The notes below the pieces were generated by a model that worked only from the letters and a program-made list of their open reading frames with translations, was not told the DNA's origin and searched no databases. Positions 28,282 to 35,450 of a DNA stretch of 64,000 nt are shown here, piece by piece; positions within the stretch are counted from its first letter, which is position 1; each line of letters begins with the position of its first letter. The stretch comes from CAIYRG01 sp963747255 (lineage in GTDB: Bacteria; Pseudomonadota; Alphaproteobacteria; Micropepsales; Micropepsaceae). The translations under genes were made by a program, and so were the position numbers. The DNA is taken from positions 1 to 64,000 of the forward strand of contig CAVVEG010000012.1 of assembly GCA_963747255.1 (NCBI GenBank), read 5' to 3'.

Positions 28282-28677
28282 TTATCCGCCATTCCTTGCC
28301 CTACGAGGCGTGGCCGCGCAACGCACCTTGCCTACTATAAGCAAGCACTGGGCAGAACGAATGGCTGGCCATACAGCATCCGTTTGGTCGACATGAAGGG
28401 AAAGCGAAATACCTAAACTGTCTTTAAGAGTTCGGAAGTCGCACTCATTCTCCGTGACCCAATGCTGCATGGCGTGCTGTGGCGCATTGTTGGCAAATTC
28501 AATCGCGACATCGAGATCGCTATCGTCTCGATGATCGCCTCGTACACGGCTGCCAAAAATGTAGACGCGTTCGACGGGTAGTCGCTCAGCCCATTGAGAG
28601 ATTATCTCGGCGAAGCGATGCAGCTCCTCTCCCTGTGCCATGGTGTGCGCGAGCTTTATGCCGCTTGAAAAATCCAT
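28282..28677 (-). CDS. Orphan MNT-type nucleotidyltransferase-domain protein
   Basis: 131 residues from ATG 28677. Carries the minimal nucleotidyltransferase signature VYIFGSRVRGDHRDDSDLDVAI (GSxxxG, then two aspartates), as in MntA antitoxins and KNTase-fold proteins. MntA partners normally sit next to a HEPN toxin (HepT), to which they add AMP groups; no HEPN gene is visible here. It could be a solitary remnant of such a pair or an independent nucleotidyltransferase. It lies 50 bp past tRNA-Gln. Confidence 0.7.
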   Translation of the reverse strand: MDFSSGIKLAHTMAQGEELHRFAEIISQWAERLPVERVYIFGSRVRGDHRDDSDLDVAIEFANNAPQHAMQHWVTENECDFRTLKDSLGISLSLHVDQTDAVWPAIRSAQCLLIVGKVRCAATPRRARNGG

Positions 28678-28979
28678 GTTACTATAGCCCAAAAACAGCC
28701 GGGTGGGGGTGAATGACTTACGCACGGCAACAGTCGCGGCGGAGCAATTCGGCTAGGCATATTCAACCCGCGACCAATGGTCCATGATTGCGCCCTGATT
28801 CATTTGCGCGAAAGTCAGTGCCTGGCGCGTCTGGTTACCGCATTAAAGATGCAATAACGGACCGTCCTCTCGCCCTTGTTCCTGTGGATTCCGGATAAGC
28901 TCTTTGGGCTTGTCGCAGCTACCGATTGCAAGAGTGCACGAGCATTCGTGTGCTGCCTATCTTCGAGTATTGAGCTTCA
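28678..28979. other. Intergenic stretch, no gene seen
   Basis: About 300 bp between the nucleotidyltransferase gene and the tail-anchored protein gene. No frame has a convincing start with a recognisable product, and no hairpin or repeat stands out. It could hold a decayed partner gene of the nucleotidyltransferase. Confidence 0.4.
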
Positions 28980-29777
28980 CTACCTCATCCGTAGCGCAAC
29001 AATTACGAGCGCTGCGGCAATAATGAAAAGGCTTATATAAAGGCGCTTCGAGAGCACTGCGAAATTCAACGAGAGTGTGTTCAGTGCGGACTCAAGCGGA
29101 TGTTCGACACCGTCCTTGAAGCGGATGCTTACGTCGTTTGCCAGATGCACGTCACGCAGCGTGGATGAGGGAGGGAAATAGCCGAGAAGAGGGTTAAACC
29201 CTTTTGGCGAATGCGTCGCCGTTAGAAATTTGAATGACCACTCCACATGCACATTGTCGGCGTCAGCGTCCTCTTCAGCCACGTGGTCTCGCCAGTATGG
29301 CAGCAATAAATCGAGTCCTTGATCGTAGTAGGTTGCCATGCCTTCTATTTCGCTGAGATACAAGTCGCCAACGTCGTCTCGCCTTAAAGTGCTGATTGCT
29401 TGGTCCGACAAACCTATTTTCATCGACGAACTTAAACAGTGCCCGTCCTTCGCATAGGTATTTGAGATGATGGCAGTGCCGAGGGGCATTTCCGGACTAA
29501 TACGCACGTCAAAGATGTTGTAGTTACCCTCGGTTCCGATAGCGCGAGTCTTCTGCCTCATTCTGCCAGTCGCAAATTGCGCGACCGTTCCGGTGGCGGC
29601 TCCAATCTTGGTGTGAAACGCCAAGTCTCCGATACACATTTCTGTACGCACGCGTGGGCGATAGGTGGCTGTCACGCCCTTCAAGCTGGTTTCATTGTAT
29701 TGATTGCCTATCTTTTCTACCTTGAGGAACTGGCCGCGCCGTGTGCGTAGTTCTTCGCTCAAGTCTGCATTGGTCAA
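28980..29777 (-). CDS. Tail-anchored protein of unknown function
   Basis: 265 residues. Mostly soluble, with one C-terminal membrane helix (LYISLFIIAAALVIVALRMR), so the bulk probably faces the cytoplasm. No signal peptide and no family I recognise. The long soluble part contains beta-rich segments (GVTATYRPRVRTEMCIGDLAF; NYNIFDVRISPEMPLGTAII; ADNVHVEWSFKFLTATHS). Base and codon use look less GC-rich than the surroundings, which fits acquired DNA next to tRNA-Gln. Effector, sensor or phage-defence roles are all possible; none is shown. Confidence 0.6.
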   Translation of the reverse strand: MTNADLSEELRTRRGQFLKVEKIGNQYNETSLKGVTATYRPRVRTEMCIGDLAFHTKIGAATGTVAQFATGRMRQKTRAIGTEGNYNIFDVRISPEMPLGTAIISNTYAKDGHCLSSSMKIGLSDQAISTLRRDDVGDLYLSEIEGMATYYDQGLDLLLPYWRDHVAEEDADADNVHVEWSFKFLTATHSPKGFNPLLGYFPPSSTLRDVHLANDVSIRFKDGVEHPLESALNTLSLNFAVLSKRLYISLFIIAAALVIVALRMR

Positions 29778-29957
29778 TTCTCAGTCTCCATTCCGTTGGG
29801 ATCTCCGTCTCAGTTTCACCATGGCTGCCTCGTTCTTATGGGTATGGATATAACAAACTGGCAAAAGCCATAAACGGTCGGCGGGTGAAATTGCGAGCCG
29901 TTTGCCGGGTATTAACCCTGTCGCGGCAAAATGCGGGCGTTGCGCAGCGGAAATCCA

Positions 29958-30909
29958 ATGCTCCCGATTCTGAACCGCGTATTACTGGCGATTGCGGCGG
30001 CCATGGTTCTGCTCGACGGGACGTGGCTCGTCTCCGGCCGCTTCACCTATGATGCGCATCTGTATGGACTGCTCTTCCTTCTGATGCTGCCGCTCGTCGT
30101 GGGCAGCGCCTATTACGGGCTGATCCGGCGCGACCAGGCACTCAGTGGAGTGCTCGCCTGTTCGGCCTATCTTGTGGTGTTTTCGGCCGGCGCGAGCCTG
30201 CTGAGCTATCTTCTCCTCACCATCGCGGGACCGCGGATCGATACCCTGCTTGCAGGCGCCGATCAGGCCATCGGCTTCGACTGGCCGAGCCTGATGGCAA
30301 TTGTCGCGCGTCACCCGGTCGTGAATATGCTGTTGAAGGCGGCCTATGTCTCGGTCATGCCGCAAACCGTGCATTCTGGTGCTCGCACTCGGCTGGAGCC
30401 AGAAGATCGAGGAGATGTACCGCTTCAGCCTCGCGCTCAGCATCGGAGCAGTGATCACGCTCGGGGTATGGGCGGCTGCGCCCTCATTCGGCGCTTTTTC
30501 GGTTTTCACCCTGCCGGACGCGGTGGCCGGAAAACTCGGGCTGGTTCTCGGCTTCGACTACGGGCATGCGCTGGTGCAGATGCTGAAAGACGGCCCCGGG
30601 TTCATTTCGCCAACCGAACTGCGCGGGATCGTCGGGTTTCCATCGTACCACACGCTGCAGGCGCTGGTGCTGACCTGGTACGCGCGCGGGCTGCCCCTTT
30701 TCCGCTGGCCCGCGATCCTCGTGAATTTCGCAGTGCTGCTGGCCATACCGGTTCATGGCGGCCATCATCTGGTGGACATGTTTGGCGGAGCGGCCGTGAC
30801 TGTCCTTGCGGTGACGTTGGCTGGCCGGATCGTTGTGGCCGCTGCAAAACGCGGCTCCGCGATGTCTCGGGACGCCGTGGCCATTCCCGCCGCGATCGCT
30901 GCGCGGTAG
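29958..30909 (+). pseudogene. PAP2-superfamily membrane phosphatase, one frameshift
   Basis: Start ATG 29958 (an in-frame upstream start at 29931 is possible). N-terminal half: about four membrane helices (LLAIAAAMVLLDGTWLV; LYGLLFLLMLPLVVGSAYYG; LVVFSAGASLLSYLLL). The second half, in another frame from about 30365, has the PAP2 phosphatase motifs GFPSYHTLQA and PVHGGHHLVDMFGG that carry the catalytic histidines. Only one shift separates two fully conserved halves. Family members dephosphorylate lipids or inositol-phosphate headgroups at the membrane. Probably functional if the shift is a sequencing error. Confidence 0.78.
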
Positions 30910-30919
30910 CGCGGCGGTT

Positions 30920-31495
30920 CTAATCGGGCGGGGGGAGCTTCAGTTCGGTCGCGCTTTTGTCAGCCCGCGCAAGGTTGAAAGTGACCGAATCGATGAAGCG
31001 GCCTGCATCGGGAGTGGCGTAATCGCCGTTGGCGGGCAGAACGGTTGCCTCGAGTGTGTAGAGAATGCCTTTGGTGAAATAGAACGACGCGAGTGTGCGC
31101 CCGCCATTATTGGGCTGATCGACCGTGATTTTGCGGCCATAGATCGCCTCCTTGCCGGGCTCCACGCGGCCGAATGTATCCATCAGAACTTTCTTGTTGT
31201 TCTGGAACTGATAGGCGCGTTCACCGACCAGGTCGGCGCCATCCGCCTGCGCCTGCGGGAACTTCAGTACCGTGACCTTATATTCGATGTTGTCGTCGAT
31301 CGAACGGAACACGACGGTCTGTCGCGGGCCCGAAATCTCGGCGCGGACAAGACCGGGCGACGATTTCACCTCGCCCGGAGCCTCGAAAGAAAATCCGAGC
31401 TCGTGACTGACATAGCTGTGCCAGGCGGCCTGGGCCGGCACGGTCATTCCGGCAAGCGAAGCGCCCATCAGAGCAGCGATTGCGAGTTTCCGCAT
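30920..31495 (-). CDS. Secreted protein, tandem paralogue B
   Basis: 191 residues. Signal peptide ends PAQA. The mature protein starts AWHSYVSHELGFSFEAPGEVK, then QTVVFRSIDDNIEYKVTVL, AYQFQNNKKVLMDTFGRV, YGRKITVDQPNNGGRTLASFYF and YTLEATVLPANGDY. The paralogue just upstream (31528-32085) shares every one of these blocks, so the pair arose by tandem duplication. The layout recalls PsbP/DUF1795-like small lipid- or protein-binding folds, but I cannot assign it. Confidence 0.7.
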   Translation of the reverse strand: MRKLAIAALMGASLAGMTVPAQAAWHSYVSHELGFSFEAPGEVKSSPGLVRAEISGPRQTVVFRSIDDNIEYKVTVLKFPQAQADGADLVGERAYQFQNNKKVLMDTFGRVEPGKEAIYGRKITVDQPNNGGRTLASFYFTKGILYTLEATVLPANGDYATPDAGRFIDSVTFNLARADKSATELKLPPPD

Positions 31496-31527
31496 GATTT
31501 TCTCCCTGACCCTGCTGGATGGAATGA

Positions 31528-32085
31528 CTATTTCGGCAACGGCAGCTCGGTGTCATCGTCCGCCGCGCGCTCCGGGAAAAAGGTGATGGAGTCGACAAAT
31601 CGCGCAAGTTCCGGGTTATCGTAATCGCCATTGGCCGGCAGCACGGTTGCCTGGAGCGAAATGATCCGTCCATTGATGAAATAAAATGCCGCGATTTTTC
31701 TTCCGCCATTGTTCGCCAGATCGATCGACAGTTTGCGGCCATAGTGACGGTCCACGCGTGCGAAGGCATCCATCAGCAGTTTCTGGCCGTCCTGAAAAAT
31801 GTATTCCGCCTCGCCCAGCAGAGTCGCGGACTGATTGGCCACCGCCGTGGTGTCGATCACGATCGCCTTGTATTCAATGTTGTCGTCCACAGTGCTGTAC
31901 ACGACGGCGTCGCGCGTGCCGGCAACCGCGCCCTTATACGTGCTCTTTTCCATTTTGAGATCGCCTGGCGCGGCAAAGGCGAATCCGAAAGTGTGACTGA
32001 TATAGCCATGCCATGCGGCAGAGGCGGGGGCGGTCAACGCCATCAGCGCCGCCACCGCAGAAACCGGCAATGCCCACGTACGCAT
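31528..32085 (-). CDS. Secreted protein, tandem paralogue A
   Basis: 185 residues. Signal peptide ends ASA; mature part AWHGYISHTFGFAFAAPGDLK, then DAVVYSTVDDNIEYKAIVI, EYIFQDGQKLLMDAFARV, YGRKLSIDLANNGGRKIAAFYF, ISLQATVLPANGDY, with matching blocks in the next gene. The 32-bp gap between the two suggests one transcript. Function unknown; both are probably periplasmic. Confidence 0.7.
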   Translation of the reverse strand: MRTWALPVSAVAALMALTAPASAAWHGYISHTFGFAFAAPGDLKMEKSTYKGAVAGTRDAVVYSTVDDNIEYKAIVIDTTAVANQSATLLGEAEYIFQDGQKLLMDAFARVDRHYGRKLSIDLANNGGRKIAAFYFINGRIISLQATVLPANGDYDNPELARFVDSITFFPERAADDDTELPLPK

Positions 32086-32235
32086 GGTTCCCTCCCGATC
32101 GCCCGAGCAACCGTCATCAGGATGCTAGCAAAAGGTGCGGGCCTTTGCCATTGGCCCTTTAACGGGAATCCACTTCGTCATATAATCAGACAAGGTCAAG
32201 CAATCAGGGTCAACCAGCTCCCGGGAGGCGCGCCC

Positions 32236-32640
32236 ATGCATGCCAAAGCCGTCATTCTTGCAACAGTTGCGGCGTTTGCGTTGAGTGTACCTGCTTCAGC
32301 GCATCATTCGTTCGCCATGTTCGACGCCACCAGGGATGTCACGGTGCAGGGTCAGGTGAAGGAATTCGAATGGACAAATCCGCACTCATGGCTGCGAGTC
32401 ATGGTGATGGATGAAAAGTCCGGCAAGCCCGTGCTGTGGGCATTTGAACTGAGTTCGCCCGCGCGCCTCACCACGATGGGCATGCACGCCAATTCGGTGA
32501 AAGCCGGCGACGCTGTGTCGGTGACCTTCCATCCCATGAAAGACGGCACCCGCGGTGGGCAGTTCATCCAGGCGACGCTGCCCGGCGGGAAACAGGTTAT
32601 TCGCGCCAACGCACGCGACGAAAACGCCGAAGATAAATAG
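32236..32640 (+). CDS. DUF6152 secreted protein
   Basis: 134 residues from ATG 32236 (GGGAGG upstream). Signal peptide ends ASA, followed by the family hallmark HHSFAMFD, then VTVQGQVKEFEWTNPHSWLRVMV, ELSSPARLTTMG and AGDAVSVTFHPMKDGTRGG. DUF6152 proteins are small exported beta-barrel/OB-like proteins of unknown role, often found beside genes like the paralogous secreted family of this window. Confidence 0.85.
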   Translation: MHAKAVILATVAAFALSVPASAHHSFAMFDATRDVTVQGQVKEFEWTNPHSWLRVMVMDEKSGKPVLWAFELSSPARLTTMGMHANSVKAGDAVSVTFHPMKDGTRGGQFIQATLPGGKQVIRANARDENAEDK

Positions 32641-32646
32641 CTGCGA

Positions 32647-32697
32647 TATTCCGGAGACGCCTGCTGCGCACGGAAGCGCAGCAGGCGCACCGGAATA
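32647..32697. terminator. Strong hairpin after the DUF6152 gene
   Basis: Nested inverted repeat: outer arms TATTCCGG/CCGGAATA and inner arms CGCCTGCTGCG/CGCAGCAGGCG. It starts 7 bp after the stop codon. No T-run follows, so it may end transcription inefficiently or act as an mRNA-stabilising hairpin. Confidence 0.5.
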
Positions 32698-32717
32698 ACA
32701 ATCCCTTATTGCGGTCT

Positions 32718-32731
32718 TCTAAAATTTTAGA
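32718..32731. promoter_or_regulatory. 14-bp perfect palindrome
   Basis: TCTAAAATTTTAGA is a perfect palindrome in an AT-rich intergenic spot ahead of the Flp pilin gene. It could be an operator half-site pair, but no known regulator is matched, and chance is possible. Confidence 0.2.
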
Positions 32732-32874
32732 CAATCACGTTGAAATTGCCCGCATGCCGGGCAACCAATGATTCCCGTTGCCTGCAATTGAATGTTATTC
32801 CGCGATCCCGTCCCTGCTAAGCTCCTGAAAGTCAATCCCGGCGCCGTTGCCTTTGGGGCGAGAGGACCGAACCA

Positions 32875-33039
32875 ATGACTGCAATGATTTCACGTTTTTT
32901 ACGCGACCAGTCCGGCGTCACAGCGATTGAATATGCGTCGATCGCGAGCCTGATTTCCCTTGTGATCGTTGCCGGTGTCGGCAAGGTCGGCACCAGTCTG
33001 TCCTCGATCTTCAATACGATCGCGCCCGCACTGCGTTAG
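32875..33039 (+). CDS. Flp/Fap-type type IVb pilin
   Basis: 54 residues. Short basic leader, then the Flp hallmark: DQSGVTAIEYASIASLISLVIV, with the glutamate-tyrosine pair (EY) shared by Flp pilins and a hydrophobic helix, ending FNTIAPALR. The glycine before VTAIEY is the usual prepilin peptidase cleavage site (TadV/CpaA). No tad/cpa assembly genes are in the window, so it depends on a machine encoded elsewhere. ATG 32875. Confidence 0.85.
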   Translation: MTAMISRFLRDQSGVTAIEYASIASLISLVIVAGVGKVGTSLSSIFNTIAPALR

Positions 33040-33170
33040 AGCAGCAGCCGCACTTAACGCAGATCATCCCTGGCGATTCGGCCGTGTTCACCGGCGTGCA
33101 GACACCGCGGCGCCGCGGTGGTAATAATGCCGTCCCCAATCAAGGTGATGCCGACTGAAGGGACTGCGAA

Positions 33171-33293
33171 TTGCCGGATCGCGGCAGACGAAGACGATCG
33201 AGGCGCAAAAGGGAAGAAGCATGGATCATTGCAATCACCATGCTTGCGCTGGGCACTGTCGGAATTTTCTGGATCATGTCCATTACGCATTGA
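33171..33293 (+). CDS. Possible 40-aa basic membrane protein
   Basis: TTG 33171 behind AAGGGA. The product begins with an arginine-rich head (PDRGRRRRSRRKREEAW) followed by a single strong membrane helix (IIAITMLALGTVGIFWIM) and ITH. The positive-inside head and helix make it look like a real small inner-membrane protein although the start codon is weak. It ends directly next to the convergent acetyltransferase gene. Confidence 0.4.
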   Translation: MPDRGRRRRSRRKREEAWIIAITMLALGTVGIFWIMSITH

Positions 33294-33845
33294 TCAGATA
33301 ACCACGTCCCCGGCGGGAATGGTGCTGGCGCCCTTGCCAAGCGGCCGTTGCATCAGAACAACATCCGACCATCGTCCCAATTTCAGTCCGGCGCCAGACA
33401 GGATGCCGGCGGATTGGAATCCGAGGCGCGCGTGCAAGCCGATCGAGGCTTCGTTCGCGCTGTCGCCGATCAGCGCAATCATCTGCCGGTACCCGCGGCG
33501 CGCGCATTCATCAATCAGCCGGATCATCAAAGCCGTGCCGATGCCGGCCCGGACATGGTGCGGATCGACATATACGGAATTTTCCAGCGTATAGCGGTAG
33601 GCGGAGCGGAGGTGGAAGGGCGATGCGTATGCGTAGCCGACGAGATCCCGGGCCGGCAATTCGGCGGCATACCAGGGCAATCCTTGCTGAATAATCTTTT
33701 GTATCCGTCCGCGGATTTCACGGGTGGAGGGTGTAGTTTCCTCAAAAGTGGCGCAACTGGTGCGCACATAGTGCGCGTAGATGCGTGCAATCGCGGCGGC
33801 ATCGGCGACCGTTGCTTCGCGAATCCCGAAATTCACCGCATTCAC
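33294..33845 (-). CDS. GNAT N-acetyltransferase, phosphinothricin-acetyltransferase-like
   Basis: 183 residues from GTG 33845; GTG 33836 is a near alternative, and longer starts run into the cytochrome gene. Motifs of the Pat/MnaT family: IREATVADAAAIARIYAHYV, TFEETTP, GYAYASPFHLRSAYRYTLENSVYV, the acetyl-CoA loop HVRAGIGTALM, and HARLGFQSAGIL. Such enzymes acetylate phosphinothricin, methionine sulfone or related amino acids. Lies 8 bp after the small cytochrome gene. Confidence 0.83.
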   Translation of the reverse strand: MNAVNFGIREATVADAAAIARIYAHYVRTSCATFEETTPSTREIRGRIQKIIQQGLPWYAAELPARDLVGYAYASPFHLRSAYRYTLENSVYVDPHHVRAGIGTALMIRLIDECARRGYRQMIALIGDSANEASIGLHARLGFQSAGILSGAGLKLGRWSDVVLMQRPLGKGASTIPAGDVVI

Positions 33846-33853
33846 GGTGAAGG

Positions 33854-34153
33854 TCAGCGTTTCGCCCTGGGCGGAAAATTCTGCGCGAGATAATTCGTGA
33901 TCAGCGCGATCTGCTCGGGCTTTATCTCCGCGCCCATGTCGATCATGCTTTTCACAACCATGCTCCACTCGTCGCGCGTCCCGCCGACGCTGCCGGTGAT
34001 GGGCTCAAGGTCATGACATCCGGCGCAGATCTTCTCGACCACTTCCTTGCCGTCGCCGCCCGGAAGATCCTGGGCAAGCGCCAGGCCGGCGGTCAATCCG
34101 GAGGCCGTAAAAAGGGCTGAGGCAGCCAGCCGCCAACGAACAGACTTTTCCAT
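33854..34153 (-). CDS. Small periplasmic cytochrome c
   Basis: 99 residues. Signal peptide ends ALAQ, then DGKEVVEKICAGCHDLEPI with one CxxCH heme site and a short C-terminal helix pair; Met ligand probably in SMIDMGAEI. Typical of the small c-type cytochromes that shuttle electrons from quinoproteins or sit in dehydrogenase complexes. Electron partner unknown. Confidence 0.83.
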   Translation of the reverse strand: MEKSVRWRLAASALFTASGLTAGLALAQDLPGGDGKEVVEKICAGCHDLEPITGSVGGTRDEWSMVVKSMIDMGAEIKPEQIALITNYLAQNFPPRAKR

Positions 34154-34190
34154 GCGTGTGCCCGGTTCAGGAGACTTGCGACCGGCCTTT

Positions 34191-34334
34191 TAGAGCGTTT
34201 TCCGATTGGAAGAAATCGGAAAACGCTCTAACTCATTTGAATTGACGCATTTTCTTCGCCGAAGCGGCAGCCACTTCAGCGGAAAATGCTCTGGGGCGTT
34301 TTCCGGCTGGAAGAAATCGGAAAGCCGCTCTAAC
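34191..34334. repeat. Intergenic palindromic repeat cluster (BIME/RPE-like)
   Basis: Three related hairpins in a row. 34191-34230 is a perfect inverted repeat with arms TAGAGCGTTTTCCGATT and its complement around a 6-bp loop. 34250-34291 is a more diverged hairpin (GCATTTTC/GAAAATGC arms). 34292-34334 is an imperfect copy of the first. The GCGTTTTCCG...CGGAAAACGC motif is a repeat known in many Rhizobiales. Extra copies outside the window are likely. Confidence 0.75.
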
Positions 34335-34367
34335 CAATTCGGGATCGAGGGTGAGCTTCGCGCTAGA

Positions 34368-35315
34368 CTAGAATTCGGGCTTGTCGGCTTTGGGCACCGC
34401 GATATTCATCCCGGGCCAATATTCCACGATATTTTCCGCACAGATCTGTTCACTCCACCCCTGCAAACTGCGCAAGTAAGTCACCTGCGCCGACCACGGA
34501 GTGGTAAAGACTTCCGGATCTTCGACCGTATAAGTCAGCTGCAGCCCTTTGTCGGATTTGGGATCTGCCGGGAACGGTCCGGCCTGTCCGGCACGTCTGA
34601 CGTGGCGTGCGAGCGCAGCTTTCGCATCGCCGACATCGACGAGGCGATAGCGCTCCACCAGATGCATGGCGCGACTCATGGGCGTGCCATAGCGGTCCAC
34701 CATGCTGACCCGGCTGAGGCGCACGCCCACCGTATCGATGACCAGAGTGTCGCCTTCGAAATGGGCGACCGCGTCGCCCATCGCAGACGGGATGAGTTTT
34801 TCAGGGTGCGCTGCATTCATCCTGACACGCCGGACCTGGTCATCCTGCGGATACAGCATCAGCAGTTCATCGCCGTTCCAGACAAACTGGACGCCAAGCT
34901 GGATCGTGAAGGCATAGGGCGGAGAAAAAGGCTGGCACTGATTGGAAGGATCGGGATTGATCCGCCCACCGGCCGAGAGCTCTCCGGCTTTCCGGACGGT
35001 TTCCGCTGCGGCCGGCTGCAGGATCGGATTCATGTAGTCGCCGACCAGCGGTAGCGGATCGCCGCCTCCGTTCGGGGTTGGATCATCCATTTTCCGGCGC
35101 AAATTCACCAGCGGTCCCGGCCCGGAGGGCGGTAGCTCCGGATCCATGGCATTGCGCTGCCAGCGGCCCGCGAAGTCCGGGTGCAGGGTTATGTCCTGCG
35201 CACCGGCCGGCCATCCTGCAAGCGCGGCCAAAGCGATGCCTGCAATCAGACGCCGCACCACATTTTTTGCCGGAGTGGCCGCCATTTCGGAGGAAAATGC
35301 CTCGGCGTTGTCCAT
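34368..35315 (-). CDS. Secreted paralogous family protein, copy 3
   Basis: 315 residues from ATG 35315; ATG 35285 is a strong alternative, since the signal peptide (RRLIAGIALAALAGWPAGAQ) lies after both. Shared blocks: DFAGRWQRN, GDYMNPIL, DPSNQCQPFSPPY, QVRRVRMNAAHP, AHFEGDTLVIDTVG, MHLVERYRL, VEDPEVFTTPW, CAENIVEYWPG and the terminal KPEF. Most like copy 1 in the GPGPLVNLRRK block. Function unknown. Confidence 0.82.
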   Translation of the reverse strand: MDNAEAFSSEMAATPAKNVVRRLIAGIALAALAGWPAGAQDITLHPDFAGRWQRNAMDPELPPSGPGPLVNLRRKMDDPTPNGGGDPLPLVGDYMNPILQPAAAETVRKAGELSAGGRINPDPSNQCQPFSPPYAFTIQLGVQFVWNGDELLMLYPQDDQVRRVRMNAAHPEKLIPSAMGDAVAHFEGDTLVIDTVGVRLSRVSMVDRYGTPMSRAMHLVERYRLVDVGDAKAALARHVRRAGQAGPFPADPKSDKGLQLTYTVEDPEVFTTPWSAQVTYLRSLQGWSEQICAENIVEYWPGMNIAVPKADKPEF

Positions 35316-35450
35316 GTCATGCAAGCCCGAAATCGATGTGTTAACCCCGCCGGCGATGCCGGCCGGTGCGCATTTATAGACCGGTTGCCGCGCCGACGTC
35401 TCGTGTTTGATGCGGGCTGCCGCGGGACGGCGCATTGCGGTTTCCGGGTC

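Noticed and set aside
28282..28677. Full MntA/HepT toxin-antitoxin pair
   Set aside because: Only the nucleotidyltransferase is present; no HEPN-like helical protein with an Rx4-6H motif lies within 1 kb on either side.
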